Source: Opitutus sp. (lineage in GTDB: Bacteria > Verrucomicrobiota > Verrucomicrobiia > Opitutales > Opitutaceae). From it: DNA of 64,000 nucleotides. The notes under the pieces are model-generated. The model was not told where the DNA came from. It was given only the letters and a program-made list of their open reading frames with translations, and made no database searches. This document shows positions 8,953 through 18,943 of the stretch, piece after piece (within the stretch, counting starts at the first letter, position 1; every line of letters starts with the position of its first letter). The position numbers and the translations under genes are program-made. The stretch spans positions 34,760-98,759 of the forward strand of contig PNJQ01000003.1 in assembly GCA_013821985.1 (NCBI GenBank). The letters are read 5' to 3'.

Positions 8953-10383
8953 ATGAGCGACGAGAACTCCCAGAAGCTCCGCCTGAAACCCCGACTCGGA
9001 GGCGAAGCCCCTGCGAACCCTCAGCCCCCTGCCGCCCCCGCGCCAGGCGCGGATTCGCCTGCTCCGGTCGCTCCTCCGCCGCCCCCTGCTCCGGAAACTC
9101 CCGCGGCAGCGACCGTCGAGAAACCCGCGATGCCCAGACTTCGTCCGCGCATGTCCGGCGACGCGCCTGTCTCTCCTGGACCGGTCGCCGCGGTGCCGCC
9201 TGCGTCCGCTGCGACACCGGCGATTGAGCCGATGCCGGCACCCGCCGCCGCCGCGCCGAGCGCACCGGTGCCGCCGGCGTCATCCGAGGTTTTTCCTGAG
9301 ACGCCTGCGCCGGTTTCCGCGCCTCTCGCGTCGGCGCCCGCCGCGGAATCACCCAAAACCGAAACACCGAAGCCGAAGTTCGGCTTGAAGCCGCGCGATC
9401 CGGCCGCCGCCCCGGCGGCGAGTGCTCCGTCATCCGCTCCCGCTCCCGCGCCTTCGCCCGCGGCCGCACCTGCGCCCGCGGCGCCGGTGAATTTTGCGCC
9501 GCCGCCTTTTCCGCCTCCGCCCGCGCCCACTGCCTCCACGCCTCTGCCTCCGGTCGCTGCGCCCGCTGCGAATTTCCCGCCACCTCCGCCCGCCGCGGCA
9601 ATGTTTCCGCCACCGCCCGGAGTGAAAGCGCCGCCACCGCCCGGCGCGGGCGGTTTGCCACCTCCACCAACCGTGGCGGAAGGTGCTGCCGCGGCCGACG
9701 CCGAGACCGACGATGACGACGCACCGACGGATCCGAAAGCGGCCTTCAAACAGAAGGTGTTCAAATACGGCGTCATTGCCGTGCTCCTGCTCGCGGCGCT
9801 CGTGTGGAAAGGCGTGAAATATTTTCTCGATCGCACCGCCACGGTCGCGATTGAGCGTGCCGTATTTGATCGCAACAAGGCGCCGGCGACACCCGACGCC
9901 GCCGCGACCGCGCCGAAGGCCGCCGCGAATCCGGCGGAAGGCCCCGCCGCCTCGGAGGGCCCGGGTCCGATCGGCAAGACGAAGGACGTCGTCGCACAGG
10001 CGCAAGCGAACCAGGGTGATCCAACCGCGGAGGCGGTGAGCGCCGCGGCTGGGCCGGCCACGCCCACCGAGGAGAATTCTTCCGCCGCCACCGCGAAATC
10101 GGCGAGTCCGGGCACGACCGCTCCGGTGATCGATCCGATTCCGGCGGTGACGGCCCCGAGTGCGCCGCCAGCGAGTGCGGCGTTCCGCAGCTGGGTGCAG
10201 AATTTGAAAATCAGCGGCGTGCGCGCGGGTGCGAGTCCGCGGGTGTTCATCGAGCGCACGGCCTATGGTCCGGGAGACTTGGTGAACCCGCAGCTCGGCA
10301 TTTCGTTTGAGAGCTACAATGCCGAGACGCGGATGCTGGTGTTCAAGGACAAGTCCGGCGCGCTCGTCGAACGCCGCAACTGA
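8953..10383 (+). CDS. Pro/Ala-rich single-TM protein with short conserved C-terminal domain
   Basis: Long PA-rich low-complexity region, TM 'YGVIAVLLLAALVWKGVKYFL', C-term 'LKISGVRAGASPRVFIERTAYGPGDLVNPQLGISFESYNAETRMLVFKDKSGALVERRN'. Confidence 0.75.
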   Translation: MSDENSQKLRLKPRLGGEAPANPQPPAAPAPGADSPAPVAPPPPPAPETPAAATVEKPAMPRLRPRMSGDAPVSPGPVAAVPPASAATPAIEPMPAPAAAAPSAPVPPASSEVFPETPAPVSAPLASAPAAESPKTETPKPKFGLKPRDPAAAPAASAPSSAPAPAPSPAAAPAPAAPVNFAPPPFPPPPAPTASTPLPPVAAPAANFPPPPPAAAMFPPPPGVKAPPPPGAGGLPPPPTVAEGAAAADAETDDDDAPTDPKAAFKQKVFKYGVIAVLLLAALVWKGVKYFLDRTATVAIERAVFDRNKAPATPDAAATAPKAAANPAEGPAASEGPGPIGKTKDVVAQAQANQGDPTAEAVSAAAGPATPTEENSSAATAKSASPGTTAPVIDPIPAVTAPSAPPASAAFRSWVQNLKISGVRAGASPRVFIERTAYGPGDLVNPQLGISFESYNAETRMLVFKDKSGALVERRN

Positions 10384-10531
10384 CCCCGCCGGCGGATTTT
10401 CGACCAACGTCTAGGGCCGTGCGCCGGATCGGACGCTCCGGCGACGAACACGGCTGGTTTTGCGTTCGGCGGGGTGGCGCGCGCGGTCCGCGGGCTTGCC
10501 TTTTTCAGGGGGCGGGCGCACGCAAAAGGAG

Positions 10532-11716
10532 ATGTCCGTGCGCTACAAAATCAGCTGGCCCACCGCGTTCGCCGTTTGGACGGGCATTGGCTTGGTGTTG
10601 CTGATGCAGACGTTGGCGACGATTGAAATGCCTCCGCATACCGATCCGTTCGCGCGCGTGGCATTCTGGCAGACAGTCTATTATCAGATCTCGCGCGCCT
10701 GGATGTGGTGCCTTCTCACGCCGGTCGTGTTTGATTTGCGGCGCCGGATTCCGGTGAGCGGCTGGTGGCTGCCTTTGGGCATTCTCATCCACGTGGCGTT
10801 CGCCTGGTGTTTCACCGCGTGGATTTTCGGCGCTCGCGCGTGGCTGCTCGGGCCCTTCATCACGGACGGGCCCATGCTCCTGTGGATGTTTTCTTCCGAC
10901 TACATCATCGACAACATGAATGCGCGGCAACTGATCGACGCTGCGCTCTACGTCGGCCTCCTCGGGGCGGGCTACACGCTCGATCTCGGCGAGGAGAAAA
11001 AGCAATCCGATCTGCGCGAGCGCGAGCTGCGGGTTCAGCTAACCGCGAAGGAGCTGCAGGAAGAGCAGCTTCGTTCCGAGCTGGTGCAGGCGGAGATGAA
11101 GGCACTGAAGCAGCAGCTTCACCCGCATTTTTTGTTCAACGCCCTCAACGCCGTCTCCGGCCTCGTGCGGCAGCGCGAGACGGAGCGCGCGGTGACGGCG
11201 CTGTCGCAGGTCAGCGCCTTGTTGCGTGCGTTGATCGGCAGCACGGGCCGGCCGGAGGTCACGCTCGAGGACGAGATGAGCTATTGCGAAACCTATCTCT
11301 CGATCGAAAAGATGCGTTTCGATCACCGGTTGAACTATTCGTTCGACGTCTCGCCGGACGCACTCGTCGCCGAGGTGCCGGCGCTGTTGCTGCAGCCGAT
11401 GGTGGAGAACGCGATCAAGCACGGCATCGCGTGCCGCCGGAATCCCGGCGAGGTCCGCATCAGCGCACGGGTGGAGAACGAAGTGTTGCGCCTCGAAGTC
11501 GTGAACGATCCGGCCGAAATGCCGAAGGGTCGATCCGCGCCCGAGAGCCACGGCGTAGGGCTCGAGACAACGCGCAAGCGCCTCGAACGCGCCTTCGGAA
11601 AGGCCTACACGCTGGCGTGCAACGTCAACACCCCGCGCGGCACGGTCGTGACGATGAGCCTGCCGTTCCGCGTCGCCGAGGCCGCCGTGCCGGTGCGCGC
11701 TCCGACCCGCGTCTAA
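10532..11716 (+). CDS. LytS/YehU-type sensor histidine kinase
   Basis: 'LKQQLHPHFLFNALNAVSGLVR', 'LLLQPMVENAIKHG', 'GVGLETTRKRLERAFG'; RBS-like aaaagga before ATG 10532. Confidence 0.92.
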   Translation: MSVRYKISWPTAFAVWTGIGLVLLMQTLATIEMPPHTDPFARVAFWQTVYYQISRAWMWCLLTPVVFDLRRRIPVSGWWLPLGILIHVAFAWCFTAWIFGARAWLLGPFITDGPMLLWMFSSDYIIDNMNARQLIDAALYVGLLGAGYTLDLGEEKKQSDLRERELRVQLTAKELQEEQLRSELVQAEMKALKQQLHPHFLFNALNAVSGLVRQRETERAVTALSQVSALLRALIGSTGRPEVTLEDEMSYCETYLSIEKMRFDHRLNYSFDVSPDALVAEVPALLLQPMVENAIKHGIACRRNPGEVRISARVENEVLRLEVVNDPAEMPKGRSAPESHGVGLETTRKRLERAFGKAYTLACNVNTPRGTVVTMSLPFRVAEAAVPVRAPTRV

Positions 11717-11725
11717 ATTTACCCC

Positions 11726-12505
11726 ATGGACAAGATCAAGACCCTCGTCGTTGACGACGAACGCATCGCCCGCGAAGTCGTCCGCAACCTGCTCGCCCAA
11801 GACCCGGAAATCGACGTGGTCGGCGAAGCTTCCGACGGCGAACTCGCCCTCGAGATGATTGCGAAGCACAAGCCGCAGCTCGTGTTCCTCGATGTGCACA
11901 TGCCGATCATGACGGGCATCGAGGCGCTCTCGTCGATCAAGCCCGCGCAGCGACCCGAAGTGGTGTTCGTCACCGCTTTCGACGAGCATGCGATCCGGGC
12001 GTTCGAGTTGCACGCGGTGGACTATCTCGTGAAGCCGTTTACCGACAAACGCTTCATCCAGGGTCTCGACCGCGCCAAGCGCCGCGTGCGCGGGGACCTC
12101 CTGCAATCGACCGAGCGCGCTGTCGCGAGCTTGCTGCAACACTTCGAAAACGCGAAATCCGCGCCCGCGCCGGCTGAGCACAAGGAGTCGCCGCTGGTCT
12201 TGAAGGTCGATGGCGAGCACCACTTCGTGAATCAGGCGGACATCCGCTGGATCGAGGCGCAGGGCGATTACATCCTCGTGCACACGTTGCAGCGGAATCT
12301 GCTCACGCGCATGACGCTCACGCACGCGCTCGAGCAGTTGAACGCAGCAAAATTCGTGCGCATCCACAAATCCTGCGTCGTCAACGTGGACTACGTGCGG
12401 CGGCTCAAACCGACGACGGCGTGGGGCCGCCCACTCGAGCTCGACGACGGCACGACGCTGAACATCAGCCGGAGTTATCGGCAGGCCGTGGAGCAGTTCC
12501 TGTGA
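11726..12505 (+). CDS. LytTR-family response regulator
   Basis: 'KTLVVDDERIAREVV', 'VFLDVHMPIMTGIE', 'YLVKPF', LytTR 'FVNQADIRWIEAQGDYILVHT...KFVRIHKSCVVNVDYV'. Confidence 0.95.
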   Translation: MDKIKTLVVDDERIAREVVRNLLAQDPEIDVVGEASDGELALEMIAKHKPQLVFLDVHMPIMTGIEALSSIKPAQRPEVVFVTAFDEHAIRAFELHAVDYLVKPFTDKRFIQGLDRAKRRVRGDLLQSTERAVASLLQHFENAKSAPAPAEHKESPLVLKVDGEHHFVNQADIRWIEAQGDYILVHTLQRNLLTRMTLTHALEQLNAAKFVRIHKSCVVNVDYVRRLKPTTAWGRPLELDDGTTLNISRSYRQAVEQFL

Positions 12506-12693
12506 GGAAACGGGGTTGCCAGAGGAAGCCGGGGTTCGGCGCTCGCGCCCAAGGTCGGATTTTCCGCGCCTCGTCGTAGGACTTTTGCGGAGAGTGGGGA
12601 GGCAGTTTGGGTCGGTGCGCGCAGGCGGTCGCTGAACCGCTGCCTGCCGCCACACGGCGCTATGTCGTGCGGCACCTCCAACACCAAAACCCC

Positions 12694-15660
12694 ATGAACA
12701 TGAATCCTACGCATGTGATGCGGAAGCAGCGGCGCGGCCTCGCGCTGTTTGCGCTTCCCGCTGTGCTGGCCCTCCCGGCCGGCGCCCAGACCGCCCCCGT
12801 CGCTCCTGCCGCCGCCGAGAACACGGTGAAGCTCGAGCGTTTCGTCGTCACCGGCTCGAACATCCCGTCCACCGAGAATTCGGCCGAGGCCCGAACGTTT
12901 CCGGTGCTTAGCATCGACAGCCGCGCGATTGAGCAGAGCGGCCTCACCAGCACGACCGAGCTCCTCCAGAAGATGACGCTCTCGAACGGCGGCAGCGTGC
13001 CGTTCACCAATAACGCCACCGGCTTCACTCCTGGCGCGAACTCCGTCTCGCTTCGCGGCTTCGGGCCCGACTACACGCTCGTGCTCGTCAACGGCCGTCG
13101 CATGGCTTCCTATCCCGTGGGCGCGGGCGGCACGGCAGCGTTCATCGACATCAACACCATCCCGCTGCAAGCGATCGAGCGGGTCGAAGTGCTGAAGGAC
13201 GGCGCCTCCGCCATTTACGGCGCGGACGCCGTTGCTGGCGTGGTGAACATCATTTTGCGCCGCAACTACGACGGCACGGTCGTCGCGGGACGGTATGGCA
13301 ACACGACAAACAAGGACTCCTCTGAGGTCACGGCCAGCATCATCACCGGTGCCTCGAGCGCGAAGGGCAACATCACGATCGGCGTGAACTTCCAGAACCG
13401 CGAGCCGATCTTCAATCGCGACCGCAGCTACTCGGCGGTGCCCCCGTTCCTCAGCACCAACGCTTCGCCGGCCAATTTTCAGATCAGCCGCGAAGCGGCC
13501 CTGGAGGCGCTCGGCCTCCCGGCCGGGTCCGCCCTGACCATCAACGGCGCCGCCAATACCACGACCGGCCTCTTCTTTGCCACCACCGGCCGGGCGGATC
13601 CATTCACCCTCGCTCCGCTTGCCGGCAACCAGAACGCCAACAACAACGGCCGTCTGCCCGCCAGCGCGTATTATTTCTCCAGCGGCCGCAGCTCGTTTTT
13701 CAATTTCAACGAATTCTCCGGCTCCTTCCCTCAGATCACGCGCAAGGGCGTCTTTGCCAGCTGGGACCGACACATCTCCGACAAAGTCACGGCCTACGGT
13801 GACGCCATCTACTCGCAGGTGCACCAGGTCGACGAGCTGGCACCCTACGCCACGGGCAACTTCAGCACACCCGGCCAGACGACAATCGTCATTCCCGCCC
13901 GCACGCCCAATCCGATCCTGACCCCGGCCGAGATTGCAGCCGGCGGCACCCGCACCGCCGCCACCGGCGCCTACAATCCGTTCAATCCCTTCAATCAGGA
14001 CATCGCCGGCGGCTCGCGCATCCGCTTGGCCGAGTTCGGCAACCGCATCATCAACAACCGCAACACCGCCCTTGCCCTCACTGGTGGTCTGCGGTGGGAG
14101 AACATCGCGGACAAATTCTCCCTCGATGCCAGCGTGCGCTACAGCGAGATCACCAACCAAGCCAACGCCCGGCTGATCTCGACCTCACGCTTCCTCCGGG
14201 CGATGAACGCCGCCGACCCGATCTTCAATCCCGCGAGCTCGAGCTACATTGGCACCACCACGCCCTACAACCCGTTCGGCTATTTCCGCAATGCGATCCC
14301 ATCCAATTCGGCACCGGTGGCTTTCGCGACCCATTACCAGCGTGACGAGAACCGCTCCACGCTCTGGGATGCGGGTTTCACTTTGAGCACCGCCAGCCTC
14401 TTCGCCCTCCCCGGAGGAGACGTCGGTTTTGCCTTAGGCATGGAAATGTATCGCGAGTCAGTCATGCAGTCGCCCGATTCGACGCTCCAGTCCGGCGACA
14501 TTCTGGGCGCCACACCCGCCTCGCCGATCGAGCGCCAGCGCAAGATCGCCTCAGGCTTCACTGAGGCCGAGATCCCCATCGTCTCGGATAAGAATGCGAT
14601 GCCGTTCGTGCACAACCTGTCGATGAATCTCGCGGCCCGCTACGAGAAGTTCCTCACCTCCGACCGCAACACCTTCGTCCCGAAAATCGGCCTCCGCTGG
14701 GAACCGCTGAATGACAAGACCCTGGTCGTGCGCTTCAGCTACGGCGAGGGCTTCAAGGAACCGTCGCTGTTCCAACTCTACTCGCCCCCGGTGGCTGCAC
14801 TTACGCCGATCGAGGATCCCGTCACAGGCGTGTTTGAGCCGGAGCAGAACGTCACCACGGCGGGCAATTCCCAGCTACAGGCCGAGGACTCTTCATCCTA
14901 CAACCTTGGCGTGGTTTGGTCGCCAAAGAACGCGCTTTCGGGCTTCTCGCTCGCCGTCGATTTCTGGCGCGTCGAGAGCTCCGGCCAGGTCGCGACCGTT
15001 TATCAGAACGTCGTCGACCGGGCCGCCGGTGTCGCCCCAGGCGGTCTGCTGCCAGGCGAAGGAATCGTGCGCGACTTCGCGGGCAACCTCGTGCTCGTCC
15101 GCGCGGTCTATACGAACGCCGGTCAAACCAAGGTTGACGGTGTCGACATGTCCGCGTCCTACCTCTGGAACACCGATTCATTCGGTCGCTTCGAACTGGG
15201 CGCCTCCAGCACCTACATGCATTCCTACCGCGCCGCAGCCGTGCCGGGTGTGCCGCTCTTCGAGCTGGTCGACCAGACGGTTCCCGGTAGTCCCGGCGAC
15301 GACGCCTTCCTGAAATGGAAAGGCCAGGCTTTCGCCGACTGGACCTGGAATGATCTCACTGCCCACCTCGTCGCCAATTACACGCACGGCTTCCAGGACT
15401 TCGACCTCAACGGCGACCCCTACCGCGTGAAGGCCACCACGACCTTCGACCTCCAGCTCAGCTACAAGTTCTTCTCGTCCCGCGACCAGAGCAACCGCGA
15501 CTGGTGGAGCGATATCAAGCTCAGCGCCGGTGTCCGCAACCTCTTCGACAAGGATCCGCCGATCGCCTATGGCGGCGGTGGCAACTCGAACGGCTACCCG
15601 GGCTTCATCTACACCACCGAAAATCGCTTCATCTACTTCGGCTTCGAGAAGAAGATCTGA
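12694..15660 (+). CDS. TonB-dependent receptor (1 of 4 in tandem)
   Basis: Signal peptide, plug 'LERFVVTGSNIP', 'SLRGFGPDYTLVLVNGRRMASYP', 'VEVLKDGASAIYGADAVAGVVNIIL'. Confidence 0.95.
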   Translation: MNMNPTHVMRKQRRGLALFALPAVLALPAGAQTAPVAPAAAENTVKLERFVVTGSNIPSTENSAEARTFPVLSIDSRAIEQSGLTSTTELLQKMTLSNGGSVPFTNNATGFTPGANSVSLRGFGPDYTLVLVNGRRMASYPVGAGGTAAFIDINTIPLQAIERVEVLKDGASAIYGADAVAGVVNIILRRNYDGTVVAGRYGNTTNKDSSEVTASIITGASSAKGNITIGVNFQNREPIFNRDRSYSAVPPFLSTNASPANFQISREAALEALGLPAGSALTINGAANTTTGLFFATTGRADPFTLAPLAGNQNANNNGRLPASAYYFSSGRSSFFNFNEFSGSFPQITRKGVFASWDRHISDKVTAYGDAIYSQVHQVDELAPYATGNFSTPGQTTIVIPARTPNPILTPAEIAAGGTRTAATGAYNPFNPFNQDIAGGSRIRLAEFGNRIINNRNTALALTGGLRWENIADKFSLDASVRYSEITNQANARLISTSRFLRAMNAADPIFNPASSSYIGTTTPYNPFGYFRNAIPSNSAPVAFATHYQRDENRSTLWDAGFTLSTASLFALPGGDVGFALGMEMYRESVMQSPDSTLQSGDILGATPASPIERQRKIASGFTEAEIPIVSDKNAMPFVHNLSMNLAARYEKFLTSDRNTFVPKIGLRWEPLNDKTLVVRFSYGEGFKEPSLFQLYSPPVAALTPIEDPVTGVFEPEQNVTTAGNSQLQAEDSSSYNLGVVWSPKNALSGFSLAVDFWRVESSGQVATVYQNVVDRAAGVAPGGLLPGEGIVRDFAGNLVLVRAVYTNAGQTKVDGVDMSASYLWNTDSFGRFELGASSTYMHSYRAAAVPGVPLFELVDQTVPGSPGDDAFLKWKGQAFADWTWNDLTAHLVANYTHGFQDFDLNGDPYRVKATTTFDLQLSYKFFSSRDQSNRDWWSDIKLSAGVRNLFDKDPPIAYGGGGNSNGYPGFIYTTENRFIYFGFEKKI

Positions 15661-15686
15661 GCGAGATCCACTGTATCGTGGAAGCG

Positions 15687-15717
15687 AGGCGCGCCAAATC
15701 GGGCGCGCCTTTTTTTT
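15687..15717 (+). terminator. Intrinsic terminator after TonB receptor 1
   Basis: AGGCGCGCC-AAATCG-GGCGCGCCT followed by T tract. Confidence 0.9.
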
Positions 15718-15784
15718 GTGCGCTTGGGCCGGTCGGTCCACGTGCGATACGTCCGCGGGTCAGCGGCTAGACGATGGGCGCGCT

Positions 15785-15840
15785 CCACTAGTCGCGGGTC
15801 GCACCGCCTTTGCCCGGTCGCGGAGAACCGGGCGTGTTCA
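15785..15840 (+). promoter_or_regulatory. Leader element upstream of TonB receptor 2 (weaker match to those of receptors 3 and 4)
   Basis: ACTAGTCGCGGGTCGC..CC..TTGCC..GTCGCG....GGGCGTGTTC aligned to the other leaders. Confidence 0.45.
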
Positions 15841-15915
15841 CCACACCCCTCGGAGAACCTGAACGCTCCGTGGTCGCCGCGCCGCACGTTGCGGCGCGGA
15901 ACCAACACCAAACCC

Positions 15916-18711
15916 ATGAACATGAAAACATCGCATGTGATGCGGAAGCACTGGCGCGCCTTCGCGCTTTGCACGCTTCCCGTTCTGCTGGCCGCGCGTC
16001 TGAGCGCACAGCAGGCTCCCGCCACCACCGCCTCCAACGACGAAGGCGCCCTCAAGTTGGAAAAGTTCGTCGTGACCGGCTCTTACATTCCGATCGCCGG
16101 ATCCGCCACTGCGATCCCGGTGACGACGATTGACGCGACGCAAATCAACAACTCCGGCGTCAACACGAGTCTTCTCGAGGTCCTCCGCAAGACGACCCCG
16201 CAGTTCATCGGCAACGGCAACCTTGGCTCCTCGAACGCGGATATCAATTCCGGCACGACGGGCGGCGGTTCCGCGGTCGCCTTCCGCAACACGCAGACAC
16301 TTGTCCTCCTCAACGGGCGCCGCGCGGCCTACTCGCCGATTCTCGCCTCGGGCGGCGCGCAGTTCTTTGACGTTAACTTGATCCCGATCTCCGCGGTCGA
16401 GCGCATCGAAATCCTCCAGGACGGCGCCTCGGCCATCTACGGCACCGATGCCGTCGCCGGCGTGGTGAACATCATCCTCAAGTCCAATTTCGAGGGTTTT
16501 GAGTTCAACGGCCGCTACGCGTTCTCCCCGAACGATGGCAACTACGCCGAGCGCAAGTTCTCCCTCACCGGCGGCGTGGGCAACGGCAAGTCCTCGATCA
16601 CGGTCAGCGCCGAGTGGACGCGCACCGACCCGCTCTTCCAATACGACCGCCCCTTTTCGGCGCAGAGCTACGGCACGCCAACCTTCGGCGGCGTGGTGAA
16701 CAACGACGCCACCGGCCAGTTCTATGTGTTGAATCCGTCGCTCAACGCTCCGCCGCTCAACACCGACCTCACGCTCGCCCAACTCGTGGCCAACGGCACC
16801 TACATCCCGGTCGATTCCAATAATCTGATCCAAGGCTTGGGCGCCGAGCAGCAATATGCGTTCAACCTCGCGAGTTATGTCACGCTGCTGCAGGGCCAGG
16901 AGCGCTCCAGCGCCGTCTTGAACTTCGATCACAAGATCAGCGATTCCATTTCGGCTTTCGGCGATTTCCTCTACACGCAAACCGAGTCCTATCTGCAGAT
17001 CAACGCCCAGCCGGTGAGCTCCGTGCGCACCGCGGCCGACCCGACCAACCCGTCCGACGTCACCCTGCGCGCGCGCAACCGCTTCGTCGAATTCCCCCGG
17101 CAGTATTTCTACGCCTCGAATTCCCTGCGCGGCATCTTCGGCCTTCGTGGCGAAGTCGGCGACTACACGTGGGAAGCCGCGGCGAATCGCAATCGCATCG
17201 AGCAGAGTTATCGCAACGTGAACGTCGTCAACTCGGCCGCTCGCGCCGCCGCGGTGGCCTCGGGTGCGCTCAACATGTTCGCCCGCACGCAAACCCCGGG
17301 CGCGATCACAGCATCGGGCATGTTCGGCACGGCCATCGGCCTCGCCCAGACGACGCTCGAAAGTTACGACGCGCGCGTCACCGGCAACCTCGCCGACCTC
17401 CCGGCCGGCGAACTCGGCTTCGCCGTCGGTATGGAATACCGCGTCGAAACGCTCCAGCAGACCTCCGATGTGTTCAGCCAGACGGCGACGTTCGGCTGGG
17501 ACTCGGCCACGACGCTCGATCCCACCAACGCCGATCGCAACATCAGCTCCGCCTTCGTCAACGTCCGCGTGCCGATCTTCGGGGGCGAAGCAACGGCTCC
17601 GGGCTTCTACCTGCTCGAACTCGAAGGCGCGCTCCGCACCGAGAAATACAGCGACACCGACGACCCGACCGTCCCGAAGATCACCGCGCGTTGGCTGCCC
17701 TTCAGCGATGAGTTCGCCGTGCGCGGCACTTACTCCGAGTCGTTTGCCGCTCCGACGCTCTTCCAGCTCTTCGGACCGAACTTGATCGGCTCCACCCCGT
17801 CGCTCTCCCTCGATCGCCTCGGCGGCGGCATCATCTCCGGGCAGGCTAATTACCTCGGCGGAGCGAATCCGAACCTCCGTCCGAGCGAATCGACCAACTA
17901 CACGTTCGGCGTTGTCTGGTCGCCGAAGTCGATCAAGGGCTTCTCCATGTCGCTCGATTATTTCAGCATCGAGCAGACCGATCTCGTCGGCATCATCGGC
18001 TCGACGGTCATTCTGCAGGACGTCGAGACCAACGGCACCGCCTCGGCCTACGCCAATCGCGTGCGCTTCGGCCCGGCCGACGACTTCACGCAGTTCACCG
18101 CCGGCGCGCCGGTCACGGCTGCCGGCCAGATTGGCAACCGTCCAATCGACACCGTCTACGTCAGCGACTACAACACGAACATCGCGGCCGTGACGCTCTC
18201 CGGTCTCGACCTGAAGGTGAACCACACGTGGAACAGCGACAGCCTCGGCCGCTTCGACTTCGGTTTGGCCGGCGCCTACTTCGCCGAATACCTCTACGAG
18301 CCGCTCCCGGGGCAAGGCGTGCAGGAAACCGCCGGCTACGCCACGACGTTCAACGGCGCGATTCCGAAGTGGCAGACCTACGTCAACGGCAGCTGGAGCA
18401 AGGGCGCGTGGGGCGCGACGTTCGGCTGGACGCACATCCCGTCCGTCGAAGACGTCAACGCCTACGATCCCACCGACAGCACCGCGGACGCGCATATCGA
18501 GGCCTTCAACTCGATCGACGTCAGTGCGCAGTTCGCGTTCGGCTCCAGCCACAAGCTGCTCAATGGCCTGACGCTGCGCATCGGCGCCAACAACGTGCTG
18601 AACGAAATGCCGCCGCAGGCCAAGGGCTCGTTCCCGAATGGCAACGCCGACCTCGCCACCTACGGCGCCATCGGCCGCCTGATCTTCGTCGAAGCCCGCT
18701 ACCGCTTCTAA
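15916..18711 (+). CDS. TonB-dependent receptor (2 of 4)
   Basis: 'LKLEKFVVTGSYIP', 'TLVLLNGRRAAYSP', 'IEILQDGASAIYGTDAVAGVVNIILKSNF', C-terminal 'FVEARYRF'. Confidence 0.95.
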   Translation: MNMKTSHVMRKHWRAFALCTLPVLLAARLSAQQAPATTASNDEGALKLEKFVVTGSYIPIAGSATAIPVTTIDATQINNSGVNTSLLEVLRKTTPQFIGNGNLGSSNADINSGTTGGGSAVAFRNTQTLVLLNGRRAAYSPILASGGAQFFDVNLIPISAVERIEILQDGASAIYGTDAVAGVVNIILKSNFEGFEFNGRYAFSPNDGNYAERKFSLTGGVGNGKSSITVSAEWTRTDPLFQYDRPFSAQSYGTPTFGGVVNNDATGQFYVLNPSLNAPPLNTDLTLAQLVANGTYIPVDSNNLIQGLGAEQQYAFNLASYVTLLQGQERSSAVLNFDHKISDSISAFGDFLYTQTESYLQINAQPVSSVRTAADPTNPSDVTLRARNRFVEFPRQYFYASNSLRGIFGLRGEVGDYTWEAAANRNRIEQSYRNVNVVNSAARAAAVASGALNMFARTQTPGAITASGMFGTAIGLAQTTLESYDARVTGNLADLPAGELGFAVGMEYRVETLQQTSDVFSQTATFGWDSATTLDPTNADRNISSAFVNVRVPIFGGEATAPGFYLLELEGALRTEKYSDTDDPTVPKITARWLPFSDEFAVRGTYSESFAAPTLFQLFGPNLIGSTPSLSLDRLGGGIISGQANYLGGANPNLRPSESTNYTFGVVWSPKSIKGFSMSLDYFSIEQTDLVGIIGSTVILQDVETNGTASAYANRVRFGPADDFTQFTAGAPVTAAGQIGNRPIDTVYVSDYNTNIAAVTLSGLDLKVNHTWNSDSLGRFDFGLAGAYFAEYLYEPLPGQGVQETAGYATTFNGAIPKWQTYVNGSWSKGAWGATFGWTHIPSVEDVNAYDPTDSTADAHIEAFNSIDVSAQFAFGSSHKLLNGLTLRIGANNVLNEMPPQAKGSFPNGNADLATYGAIGRLIFVEARYRF

Positions 18712-18741
18712 GCGCACCGCGCTTATCCATTGCTTCTGCCG

Positions 18742-18771
18742 AGGCGGCCGGAATTTTCCGGCCGCCTTTTT
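18742..18771 (+). terminator. Intrinsic terminator after TonB receptor 2
   Basis: AGGCGGCCGGAA-TT-TTCCGGCCGCCT then T tract. Confidence 0.9.
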
Positions 18772-18820
18772 CTTGGCCGCGCTTTCGGCATGTGACGGAA
18801 CGAAGTTGAAGAACGACGCG

Positions 18821-18943
18821 CTCGACTAGACGCACGTCGCGCCCCCGTTGCCGCGTCGAATCGTTCTGGCGTGCTCGCCGGGTCAAAGCGCGCCCCAGCG
18901 ACAGCCGCGGGCGCACCACAAGCAAACCCCACAGATCAAACAC
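18821..18943 (+). promoter_or_regulatory. Conserved leader upstream of TonB receptor 3
   Basis: CTAGACG...GTCGCGC..CCGTTGC.GCG.CG...GATTCTG.CGTGCT.CGC.GGGTCAA..CGCGC.CCAGC shared with leader of receptor 4. Confidence 0.6.

Noticed and set aside
9021-10259. 412-aa Gly/Ala-rich - strand ORF resembling a PE-PGRS-like protein
   Set aside because: Mirror of the Pro/Ala-rich sense ORF; the sense ORF has a TM helix, a plausible C-terminal domain and matching start.
15838-18717. 959-aa - strand ORF
   Set aside because: Exactly antisense to TonB receptor 2; composition is a mirror of the sense gene.
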